From contig QIKU01000036.1 of NCBI GenBank assembly GCA_003232015.1, positions 1-28,548 on the forward strand: 28,548 nt of DNA, read 5' to 3'. This DNA comes from Gammaproteobacteria bacterium (GTDB lineage: Bacteria > Pseudomonadota > Gammaproteobacteria > UBA6429). Made by a program: the position numbers and the translations under genes. Position 1 is the stretch's first letter; each line of letters opens with the position of its first letter. The notes below the pieces were generated by a model that ran no database searches, was not told where the DNA came from, and saw nothing but the letters and a program-made list of their open reading frames with translations. Shown in pieces: positions 9,422 to 16,553 of this stretch.

Positions 9422-10768
9422 TTAGCGCAGCGTTACCAGTTCTTCTGCACTGGTCGGGTGAATCGCAACAGTATTATCAAAGTCTTTTTTGGTTGCGCCC
9501 ATTTTAATGGCAACCGCAAAACCCTGTAACATTTCATCTGCACCCATGCCGATAATATGACAGCCCACAACTTTTTCATTCGCACCCACGCAAATTAATT
9601 TTAGTGCCGTTTTTTGCTGGTTGGGACAAAGTGCATGATACATGGTGGTAAAACTTGAAGAATAAACTTTTACCGCATCACCGTGTTTAGTTCGTGCCTG
9701 TTCTTCGGTTAAGCCGATGGTGCCAATGGGGGGGTGGCTAAACATAACAGTTGGAATGTTTTCATAATCCAGTTTTCTGTCTGACATGTTGTTAAATAAA
9801 CGATCGGACAATCTTCGCGCGGCAGCGATTGCAACAGGGGTGAGTTGTGCGCGGCCGGTTACATCGCCAACGGAGTAAATATTTTTTACGTTGGTATTTT
9901 GAAAATCATCACAAGGAATATAGCCGCGCTCATCCAGTTCAATGCCAGCAGCGTCTAAATTTAAATTAGCGGTTGCCGGTGCGCGCCCGATAGCCCAGAT
10001 TAAAGCATCATAATTTTCAAGTACTACACCATTGTCACATACGATGGTGATTTTATTACCTGTTTCTTTAACTATTTTTTGTACGTTAATTTTCGACATA
10101 ATATTAACGCCATCTTCAACCATGCCTTCCATTAATGTTTCACGCAACATCACATCAAAGCCAGATAAAAAGTGACCGCGGCGTAATAACATTGAAACAT
10201 CACTGCCTAAACCATTCAGTAAACCTGCCAGCTCAACTGCAATATAACCAGCTCCCACAACCGCAACACGTTTTGGTTGTTCGGTGAGCTTAAAGAACCC
10301 ATCGGAAGTAATACCAAACTCGGCACCTTGAATATTCGGTACGACTGGGTAGCCGCCAGGCGAAACAACAATATGATCGGCAGTATATTGTGTGCCATCA
10401 ACATCCAGGGTGTGGGCATCGACAAATTTTGCCGTGCCTTGAATATAATCAATATCAGAATCTTTTAAATAAGAGCCGTACCAGGTGGTGATACCATTAA
10501 TGTAATTTTCACGCGCATCCACTAATTTTTTCCAGCTAAAACTTTTAATATCCACATCAAAACCATAACCGGACGCGTTGTGTAATGTTTCTGCAACACC
10601 GGACGCAAACCACATGACTTTTTTTGGAACGCAGCCGACATTAACACAGGTACCACCAACGACTTTATTTTCGATTACCGCACACTTTTTACCATAAAGT
10701 GCACCACGCTCGGCCGCTGATAAACCACCGCTGCCGGCACCAATTGAAAGTAAGTCGTAATGTGGCAT
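9422..10768 (-). CDS. gor: Glutathione-disulfide reductase
   Basis: An FAD- and NADPH-dependent reductase that converts GSSG to two GSH in the cytosol. From the ATG at 10768 (AAAGG about 9 nt upstream) it is 448 aa. A longer reading adds 17 unlikely residues and is rejected. Seen: the FAD motif [14 protein letters not shown]; the redox pair C41/C46 in [13 protein letters not shown]; the NADPH motif [11 protein letters not shown] followed by [10 protein letters not shown], whose arginines fit NADPH preference; and C-terminal HPTSAEE with the active-site His-Glu pair. Divergent from the small gene plus bcp, giving a glutathione/peroxide defence neighbourhood. Confidence 0.95.
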   Translation of the reverse strand: MPHYDLLSIGAGSGGLSAAERGALYGKKCAVIENKVVGGTCVNVGCVPKKVMWFASGVAETLHNASGYGFDVDIKSFSWKKLVDARENYINGITTWYGSYLKDSDIDYIQGTAKFVDAHTLDVDGTQYTADHIVVSPGGYPVVPNIQGAEFGITSDGFFKLTEQPKRVAVVGAGYIAVELAGLLNGLGSDVSMLLRRGHFLSGFDVMLRETLMEGMVEDGVNIMSKINVQKIVKETGNKITIVCDNGVVLENYDALIWAIGRAPATANLNLDAAGIELDERGYIPCDDFQNTNVKNIYSVGDVTGRAQLTPVAIAAARRLSDRLFNNMSDRKLDYENIPTVMFSHPPIGTIGLTEEQARTKHGDAVKVYSSSFTTMYHALCPNQQKTALKLICVGANEKVVGCHIIGMGADEMLQGFAVAIKMGATKKDFDNTVAIHPTSAEELVTLR

Positions 10769-10803
10769 GAAAATAACCTTTAAAAATTTGAGTGATATTA
10801 AAA

Positions 10804-10834
10804 TTTTAGCTGATTTCAAAGGTATCAGCTAAAA
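10804..10834. promoter_or_regulatory. Perfect 11-bp inverted repeat between gor and the bcp unit
   Basis: TTTTAGCTGAT (10804-10814) and ATCAGCTAAAA (10824-10834) are perfect inverted copies separated by 9 nt. Half-site centres are 20 bp apart, two helical turns, which suits a dimeric regulator. It lies 36 bp upstream of the gor start, in the divergent promoter region. It could also form a hairpin in the gor 5' UTR. It does not match the usual OxyR pattern. Confidence 0.5.
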
Positions 10835-10930
10835 AATACATGATGGCCTTTGTAGCTAGTGTAAATTAAAAGGGTGTGCGTTGTCTGCATTCAAGTTAAA
10901 ATAACGTATCAAACTATTAAGGTATTCATT

Positions 10931-11260
10931 ATGAGTAAACAAATTCAATTATCCTCCGAACTTTTAAATAATATTTTTTCGGCCATTTCACAGCATGATA
11001 AGGCGGTTGAAGAAGATTTAATGGTGGGGCTGCAATATTTGTCGGCTGTTATTGGCTATTTCAGTGCTGAGTATCCGGGCACTGAAAAAGATAGAAACGA
11101 GCTGCTCGCGCAATTAGCTGCATTTAGTGTCGATGTCGCCAATGATCGTGCTAAGTCCTTAGCGCAGCAACCAGCTCAAGAATCGGCCAATGTTGAAATG
11201 GCCAAAGGCAAAAGTACCCAAACAGATGATCCCGCTGTTGGCATCTGGAAACCAGCGTAA
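10931..11260 (+). CDS. Small conserved-looking protein of unknown function
   Basis: 109 aa from ATG 10931, supported by AAGG about 9 nt upstream; an upstream in-frame reading from 10874 adds 19 unlikely residues. The protein looks mostly helical and acidic (QHDKAVEEDLMVGLQYLSAVIGYF). It has an alanine/glutamine-rich region and the ending DDPAVGIWKPA. No signal peptide, membrane segment or recognisable domain. It lies 16 bp before bcp and probably forms an operon with it, hinting at a redox or stress link but no more. Confidence 0.75.
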   Translation: MSKQIQLSSELLNNIFSAISQHDKAVEEDLMVGLQYLSAVIGYFSAEYPGTEKDRNELLAQLAAFSVDVANDRAKSLAQQPAQESANVEMAKGKSTQTDDPAVGIWKPA

Positions 11261-11276
11261 TACGTAAGGGGGCGAT

Positions 11277-11741
11277 ATGTTAGAAAAAGGACAAGCTGCA
11301 CCCACATTTAGTGCTGTAAACCAGGCTGGTGAAAGTCTAACTTTATCTGATTTTAAGGATAAGCAAAATGTCGTACTGTATTTTTACCCTAAAGACGATA
11401 CCCCCGGTTGCACGATACAGGCAAACCAGTTTACCGCTTTAGCAGCAGATTTTTCCGCAACCAATACGGTTGTGATTGGCGTTAGCAAGGATTCCTGCGA
11501 AAGCCATGTGGCTTTTATCGATAAATTTGGCTTAAAAATTGATTTATTAGCCGATATTTCAGGCGAAGTTTGCGAGGCTTACGGAGTTTGGCAGGAAAAA
11601 GAGCGAAATGGGGTGAAAAAGATGGGTATCGTGCGCTCAACCTTTGTTATCAACAAGTCCGGTGAGTTGGTTGAAGCACTATACGGTGTGACCCCGGAAG
11701 GGCATGCACAAGAAATACTGGATATTGTTAAACCTTTGTAA
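11277..11741 (+). CDS. bcp: PrxQ/Bcp thioredoxin-dependent peroxiredoxin
   Basis: A 154-aa peroxiredoxin that reduces hydroperoxides. The peroxidatic site is C45 in YPKDDTPGCTIQANQF. The resolving cysteine at +5 in E. coli Bcp (C50) is replaced by N50. Other cysteines are C74 (KDSCESH) and C99 (EVCEAYGVW); C99 matches a non-resolving cysteine of E. coli Bcp. The enzyme must use another resolving cysteine (C74 is a candidate) or a one-cysteine mechanism. A very strong ribosome site, AAGGGGG (11266-11272), precedes the ATG with a short 4-nt spacer. Confidence 0.95.
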   Translation: MLEKGQAAPTFSAVNQAGESLTLSDFKDKQNVVLYFYPKDDTPGCTIQANQFTALAADFSATNTVVIGVSKDSCESHVAFIDKFGLKIDLLADISGEVCEAYGVWQEKERNGVKKMGIVRSTFVINKSGELVEALYGVTPEGHAQEILDIVKPL

Positions 11742-11799
11742 TAAAACAAATTTAACCATGGCAACACAACGAGCACAGCGAAAATCAAACGATTTTATT

Positions 11800-11877
11800 G
11801 TCATCGAGCGATAACATAGTAATCATTTATATTTGTGGTATAGCGATCAAGATTGCCGCACTATCCGCTCGCAATGG
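11800..11877. repeat. Imperfect palindromic extragenic element
   Basis: The left arm at 11800-11824 (GTCATCGAGCGATA...) and the reverse complement of the right arm at 11851-11877 (CCATTGCGAGCGGATA...) are clearly related. Both end in a variant of GCAATC. They surround a 26-nt centre. The motif ATTGCGAGCG...GCAATC belongs to a class of extragenic repeats seen in many bacteria. The hairpin at 8711 has a related core. Confidence 0.45.
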
Positions 11878-11992
11878 TGCGCTTAATTTAAATATCTCTT
11901 CGCGGTTGTCGCCGTGGTTAAAATTTTTTTAATATTTCGCAGAATCCGCACTATTTATCAAGATTTTATACCCTTTTCCTATCTATATACGA

Positions 11993-11998
11993 TATAAT
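11993..11998 (+). promoter_or_regulatory. Probable -10 box of the fusA2 promoter
   Basis: A perfect TATAAT followed by TCGCGGC, a GC-rich discriminator typical of growth-rate and stringently controlled promoters of translation genes. I see no good -35 hexamer at 16-18 bp. Initiation near 12004 gives a leader of about 175 nt. Confidence 0.5.
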
Positions 11999-12004
11999 TC
12001 GCGG

Positions 12005-12180
12005 CTCATTTTTCTAATGAGTTGCCTTATTCTGCATTAATCGACATAAGGCTCATTTTGAACGTTTTTATTGTGCTTTCCCTGAAGTTTTGTAACCAAG
12101 GGCGGCATTTAGATTGCCGGTAGATTCGGCGCCCAGAATTTTTTCGGGCATTTATATTAATTTAACAGAGTAGCAACAAC
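12005..12180 (+). promoter_or_regulatory. Structured fusA2 5' leader with alternative hairpins
   Basis: AATGAG at 12016-12021 can pair with CTCATT at 12005-12010 (5-nt loop) or with CTCATT at 12052-12057. The second pairing is extended by CCTTAT (12025-12030) with ATAAGG (12046-12051). The two folds exclude each other. Smaller stems follow (GCCC/GGGC around 12132-12150). The arrangement looks like a conformational switch; its function is inferred. Confidence 0.4.
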
Positions 12181-14274
12181 ATGGCTGATTTAGACAAGTA
12201 TAGAAATATTGGTATTTTCGCTCACGTGGACGCAGGTAAAACCACCACAACGGAACGTATCCTGAAATTAACCGGTAAAATCCATAAAACCGGTGAAGTG
12301 CATGATGGTGAAGCAACAACTGATTTTATGGATCAAGAAGCGGAACGTGGTATTACTATTCAGTCAGCAGCGGTATCGTGCGAATGGGATGGTCATCGCA
12401 TGAACATTATCGATACACCGGGTCACGTTGATTTTACCATTGAAGTGTATCGTTCTCTTAAAGTGCTTGATGGTGGCGTGGGCGTTTTCTGTGCATCCGG
12501 TGGTGTAGAGCCTCAATCAGAAACCAACTGGCGTTATGCGAATGAATCAGAAGTTGCACGTGTTATTTTTGTTAACAAATTAGACCGTATCGGTGGTGAT
12601 TTCTACAAGGTTGTAAAACAGGTTGAAGATGTACTCGGTGCAACCCCACTTGTTATGGTATTACCCATTGGTATCGAAGAAAATTTTGTTGGTTTGGTTG
12701 ATTTACTTACACGCAAAGCATGGGTGTGGGATGATTCCGGTCAACCTGAAAACTACAAAATTGAAGAGCCACCTGCGGATATGGCAGATGCGATTGAAGA
12801 ATGGCGTGAAAAATTAATTGAAATGGCCGTTGAGCAAGACGATGATTTAATGGAAGCCTACCTGGATGGCAACGAGCCTTCAGTAGAAGACCTTAAAAAA
12901 TGCATTCGTAAAGGTACGATTGCACTCGACTTCTTCCCAACTTACTGTGGTTCAGCATTTAAAAACAAAGGCATTCAACTTATATTGGATGCGGTTGTTG
13001 ATTACTTACCAAACCCAACCGAAGTTAAGCCACAACCTTTAACCGATGAAGATGGTGAAGAAACCGGTGAAGTCGCAAAGGTTGATGTCTCTGAACCTTT
13101 CCGCGCATTAGCTTTTAAAATTATGGATGACCGTTTTGGTGCGTTAACCTTTATTCGTGTTTATTCTGGCGTGTTAAACAAAGGCGATTCGGTTTTAAAT
13201 ACCTTTACAGGTAAAACCGAGCGTGTAGGCCGTATTGTAGAAATGGCAGCAGATGAGCGTATTGAATTAGACGGTGCAGAAGCCGGTGATATTGTTGCGA
13301 TTGTGGGCATGAAAAATGTTCAAACAGGCCACACACTTTGTGACCCTAAACACCCTGCAACATTAGAGCCAATGGTATTCCCTGAGCCTGTTATTTCGAT
13401 TGCAGTATCACCAATAGATAAAGGTGCTTCAGAAAAAATGGGTATCGCGATTGGCAAAATGGTGAAAGAAGATCCTTCCTTCCGTGTTGAAACCGACGAA
13501 GATTCTGGTGAAACCATTCTTAAAGGCATGGGCGAGCTTCACTTAGATATTAAAATCGATATCATGAAACGTACTCATGGTGTTGAAGTAGAAGTCGGTG
13601 CACCACAAGTTGCTTACCGCGAAACGATTACAAAAAAGATTGATGACACTTACACACATAAGAAACAATCAGGTGGTGCCGGCCAGTTTGGTCGAATTGA
13701 TTTCACCATTGAACCTGGCGAACCGGGTACAGGTTTTGTGTTTGAATCAAAAGTGACCGGCGGTAACGTACCGCGTGAATTTTGGCCGGCAGTAGAAAAA
13801 GGATTTAAGCAAAGTAAAGACCGTGGTGTATTAGCGGGCTTCCCTTGTTTAGATTTTAAAGTAACTTTAAATGATGGTGCCCACCATGCGGTGGATTCAT
13901 CTGCGATGGCTTTTGAATCAGCAGCCAAAGGTGCTTATCGCACATCAATGCAAAAAGCGGGTCCACAATTAATGGAGCCGATTATGAAGGTGGATGTATT
14001 CACACCTGACGATCATGTGGGTGATGTTATCGGCGATTTAAACCGTCGTCGTGGCATGATTTCTGGTCAAGATGCTAGCTCAACGGGTGTGCGTATTAAA
14101 GCCGAATGTCCGTTAAGTGAAATGTTTGGTTACATCGGTGACTTACGTACAATGACATCAGGTCGTGGCCAGTTCTCAATGGAGTTTTTGCACTACAAAC
14201 CTTGTCCGAAAAGTGTTGCTGAAGAAGTTATAAAAGAAACATTAGAACGAGAAGCAAAGAAAAAGAAAAAATAA
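12181..14274 (+). CDS. fusA2: Elongation factor G, second (stand-alone) paralogue
   Basis: A 697-aa translational GTPase. G1 AHVDAGKT is at residues 14-21, DTPGH at 78-82 and NKLD at about 131-135. Domains II-V are complete, ending in a lysine-rich tail. It matches the EF-G group typified by Vibrio/Shewanella FusA2 ([39 protein letters not shown]). It is not flanked by rpsL, rpsG or tuf, so it is not the str-operon copy. EF-G paralogues can specialise in translocation, ribosome recycling or stress; which applies here is not visible. It has its own leader and terminator, so it is a monocistronic unit. Confidence 0.92.
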   Translation: MADLDKYRNIGIFAHVDAGKTTTTERILKLTGKIHKTGEVHDGEATTDFMDQEAERGITIQSAAVSCEWDGHRMNIIDTPGHVDFTIEVYRSLKVLDGGVGVFCASGGVEPQSETNWRYANESEVARVIFVNKLDRIGGDFYKVVKQVEDVLGATPLVMVLPIGIEENFVGLVDLLTRKAWVWDDSGQPENYKIEEPPADMADAIEEWREKLIEMAVEQDDDLMEAYLDGNEPSVEDLKKCIRKGTIALDFFPTYCGSAFKNKGIQLILDAVVDYLPNPTEVKPQPLTDEDGEETGEVAKVDVSEPFRALAFKIMDDRFGALTFIRVYSGVLNKGDSVLNTFTGKTERVGRIVEMAADERIELDGAEAGDIVAIVGMKNVQTGHTLCDPKHPATLEPMVFPEPVISIAVSPIDKGASEKMGIAIGKMVKEDPSFRVETDEDSGETILKGMGELHLDIKIDIMKRTHGVEVEVGAPQVAYRETITKKIDDTYTHKKQSGGAGQFGRIDFTIEPGEPGTGFVFESKVTGGNVPREFWPAVEKGFKQSKDRGVLAGFPCLDFKVTLNDGAHHAVDSSAMAFESAAKGAYRTSMQKAGPQLMEPIMKVDVFTPDDHVGDVIGDLNRRRGMISGQDASSTGVRIKAECPLSEMFGYIGDLRTMTSGRGQFSMEFLHYKPCPKSVAEEVIKETLEREAKKKKK

Positions 14275-14298
14275 GGCAAACTTTTCTTTAAAAAGTCG

Positions 14299-14334
14299 AA
14301 GGGTTGCCGAGTTAAATCAGCAACCCTTTTTTTT
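14299..14334 (+). terminator. Rho-independent terminator of fusA2
   Basis: A perfect 9-bp stem AAGGGTTGC (14299-14307)/GCAACCCTT (14320-14328) with a 12-nt loop runs into eight T (14327-14334). It begins 25 bp after the fusA2 stop. Confidence 0.9.
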
Positions 14335-14421
14335 ACCTGAAAACGAATTATAAAAAACCACGGCGTTTAAGTGACATGGCTTTTTTAGCTTAATATTAAT
14401 AAAGACAATTAAGGAAATTTC

Positions 14422-15204
14422 ATGCTGCATAACCTGAAAATGTTGTTACGTTCCAAATCATGGAGCTTTGTTCGAAGCAGAAAACCGGGGCTGGAAAATT
14501 ATAAGCGTAAACTTTATACCTACCAATGGAATAACCGCACCGTATATTACCGCCCAGGAACAAGTGATCGTGGGCTCGTCTACAATATTCTTATTCAGAA
14601 AGGAAAAAAGGCAGAATATCGTATACCGGATAACATCAGTGCCAGCACTATACTCGATATTGGTGCCAATATAGGTATAACCGCTATCTGGATGGCAAAA
14701 AAATTCCCTGATGCAAAAATTTACTGTTTTGAGCCCATGCAGGACAACTTTGAAATTTTGCAAAAGAATATTAAATCATACGAAAATATCATCGCCTTTA
14801 ATTTTGGACTTGGAGCAAAAACAGAAACTGTCGATATCTATGCAAATCAAGATATAAACAATCAGGGTGGCTTTTCCATGCATCAGCTGAATAATGATGA
14901 CGATAATTATGGAACAGAAAATAAAGCCTACGATCAGATTGAAATAAAGAATACTGCGAAGCAGATTTCAGACCTCAAGCTCCGCTCAATTGACATCATT
15001 AAAATTGATACAGAAGGTGCAGAGCATGAAATACTCACCTCCATCCCTGATGAACTATTATCCAGAACCCAGTGGATTATGGGAGAACTTCATGGAGTCA
15101 AGAATTTTGAAACCCTCACATTTCTGAACCAATGGTTTTCAATTGGTCTTAATAAAAAAATGACGAGTAATCTCTTTCAGTTTTTTGGTAATAAAAGATC
15201 GTAA
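14422..15204 (+). CDS. FkbM-family SAM-dependent methyltransferase
   Basis: 260 aa with the SAM-binding motif LDIGANIGITAIWMAKKFPD (from about residue 78), the acidic loop CFEPMQDN, and the FkbM-type IIKIDTEGAEHEIL. FkbM enzymes O-methylate sugars, lipids or secondary metabolites; the acceptor here is unknown. A good ribosome site (AAGGAAAT) precedes the ATG. The gene stands alone between the fusA2 terminator and the convergent srkA region. It looks more AT-rich than fusA2 and has no pathway neighbours, so it may be acquired. Confidence 0.85.
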   Translation: MLHNLKMLLRSKSWSFVRSRKPGLENYKRKLYTYQWNNRTVYYRPGTSDRGLVYNILIQKGKKAEYRIPDNISASTILDIGANIGITAIWMAKKFPDAKIYCFEPMQDNFEILQKNIKSYENIIAFNFGLGAKTETVDIYANQDINNQGGFSMHQLNNDDDNYGTENKAYDQIEIKNTAKQISDLKLRSIDIIKIDTEGAEHEILTSIPDELLSRTQWIMGELHGVKNFETLTFLNQWFSIGLNKKMTSNLFQFFGNKRS

Positions 15205-15315
15205 TTATCCTCAGATTTGCGTAAGCATTTATTTTATGTTTTTACTAAGTAAGGTTGCCACGCCATCACTCTCAATGCTTTTATTTTTTTCTTTGAGCAC
15301 TTCGTGGTTAAAAAT

Positions 15316-15381
15316 CTAGCTACTATAAAGAGATAAAATTTGTGTAGCCTGCATCCGCTCAATTTGCTCCCGCAAAGTTTA
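15316..15381 (-). pseudogene. Orphan second copy of the srkA C-terminal coding end
   Basis: Read on the minus strand this 66-nt stretch encodes TLREQIERMQATQILSLYSS and a stop. The intact srkA end (15456-15521) encodes TLREQIEQMQTSQLVALFNH and a stop. By hand count 47 of 66 bases and 11 of 20 residues match, with no gaps and the stop in the same place. It lies downstream of the complete srkA, separated by a dispersed repeat. It lacks a start and any upstream part, so it is a gene scar. Confidence 0.75.
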
Positions 15382-15438
15382 GTGCGCGTTTTTTTGTACG
15401 CGCACTTATGCCTGAGCTTGCAAAGCAAGCGCGGCGTC
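15382..15438. repeat. Dispersed two-hairpin repeat, copy 1
   Basis: This 57-bp element recurs at 25191-25247 with one mismatch. It has an outer palindrome (GTGCGCG...CGCGCAC, with a T-rich loop) and a second hairpin, GCTTGC-AAA-GCAAGC, followed by GCGGCGTC. The match extends 8 bp to the left (AAAGTTTA) in both places, giving 65 bp with one difference. It sits between srkA and its orphan tail. REP/BIME-like; no transposase nearby. Confidence 0.8.
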
Positions 15439-15455
15439 AACCAGTATGGTAAAAG

Positions 15456-16451
15456 CTAGTGATTAAAGAGAGCTACTAATTGCGAAGTTTGCATCTGTTC
15501 AATTTGTTCACGTAAAGTATAAAGCTGCTCCTCCCAATAACGTGGCTCATTAAACCATGAAAAGTTTTTCGGAAAAGTAGGATCATGCCAGCGGCGAGCT
15601 AGCCATGCGCTGTAGTTTAAAAGTCTTAAGCTGCGTAGTGCTTCAATTAAATTTAAACTGGCAGGATCAAAGTCGTAAAATTGACTGTAGCCTTTTATAA
15701 TGGCATTCAATTGCACAACCATTTCAGTTTCGCTTCCTGACAGCAGCATCCAGATATCCTGCATGGCAATGCCCATCATGCAGTCATCAAGGTCAACAAT
15801 ATGCGGGCCTTTGTCGGTCCATAAAATATTGCCAACGTGTAAGTCACCATGCAAACGAATAAGTGGCAAATGCGAATAGGTAGAAAATTGTTGGTCAATA
15901 ATTTCTAGCACTTGCTGTGCGGCCAGTTGGTAGTTGTGCTTAATTTCATCGGGAATAAAATTATTCTCAAGCAAAAACTTTAAACTGGCATGGCCAAAGG
16001 TCGCAGGGGTAAGCGTTAGGCGATGCTGAAACGGAAAACGGCTGCCGACCGCATGCAGTCGGCCAATAAACCGACCTAACCATTCTAAATGTTCGGGGTT
16101 ATCCAGATTCGGAGCACGCCCGCCGTAGCGTTTGTACAGACTAAAACGGAAATCACTAAAACGGTGTAATGTGGCCTGGTTGAATGGCAACGGGGCAATA
16201 AGGGGGATTTCCTGCTCGACACAATCATCGGCAAATTGGTGCTCTTCGAGGATAGCGGCATCTGTCCAGCGGTTGGGGCGATAGAATTTCGCAATAATGG
16301 GTTGCTCGTCTTCTATTCCGACCTGATAAACCCGGTTTTCGTAACTATTGAGTGCTAAAAAGCGCCCATCGCTTAACAAACCCAGGTTTTCGACACTGTC
16401 GAGGATAACGTCTGGAGTCAAATTTTCGTAGGGAATGTCTGATTCATGCAT
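15456..16451 (-). CDS. srkA: Stress-response serine/threonine kinase SrkA (YihE/RdoA)
   Basis: 331 aa, close to E. coli SrkA (328 aa), a Cpx-linked kinase that protects against envelope and oxidative stress death. It has an aminoglycoside-phosphotransferase-like fold. The catalytic loop is IRLHGDLHVGNILW (Asp near residue 201) and the metal-binding motif is HIVDLDDCMMGIAMQD. The N terminus LSDGRFLALNSYENRVYQVG is the nucleotide-binding lobe. In E. coli srkA pairs with dsbA; here no dsbA follows, only a repeat and a duplicate tail. Divergent from prlC. Confidence 0.93.
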   Translation of the reverse strand: MHESDIPYENLTPDVILDSVENLGLLSDGRFLALNSYENRVYQVGIEDEQPIIAKFYRPNRWTDAAILEEHQFADDCVEQEIPLIAPLPFNQATLHRFSDFRFSLYKRYGGRAPNLDNPEHLEWLGRFIGRLHAVGSRFPFQHRLTLTPATFGHASLKFLLENNFIPDEIKHNYQLAAQQVLEIIDQQFSTYSHLPLIRLHGDLHVGNILWTDKGPHIVDLDDCMMGIAMQDIWMLLSGSETEMVVQLNAIIKGYSQFYDFDPASLNLIEALRSLRLLNYSAWLARRWHDPTFPKNFSWFNEPRYWEEQLYTLREQIEQMQTSQLVALFNH

Positions 16452-16553
16452 AATGGTTGATTTTTAACCAAACAAGTAAAAATTGTAGCTTTGCCAAGGG
16501 TTTAGTAGACTCTATACAGTTTATCCATATTGGCATCATACTATATATATACC

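Larger units (their letters stand above)
11742..12180 (+). other. 439-bp intergenic region before fusA2
   Basis: Contents in order: a weak hairpin after bcp (AAAATC 11781-11786 with GATTTT 11791-11796); an imperfect palindromic element at 11800-11877; AT-rich sequence; a -10 box at 11993; and a long transcribed leader with several hairpins up to the fusA2 start. No convincing coding sequence on either strand. Confidence 0.6.

Noticed and set aside
10769..10819. N-terminal extension of glutathione reductase
   Set aside because: The FAD motif starts right after ATG 10768, which has a good ribosome site; the extension would begin inside the inverted repeat.
14350..14390. Second terminator-like pairing (A-run CCA ... 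TGG T-run) after fusA2
   Set aside because: Only three G/C-containing pairs and a large loop; the stem at 14299 already explains termination.
15290..15315. CTTTGAGCACTTCGTGGTTA, resembling a common extragenic motif
   Set aside because: Only one clear copy with a weak partial echo near 11925; too little to call a repeat.
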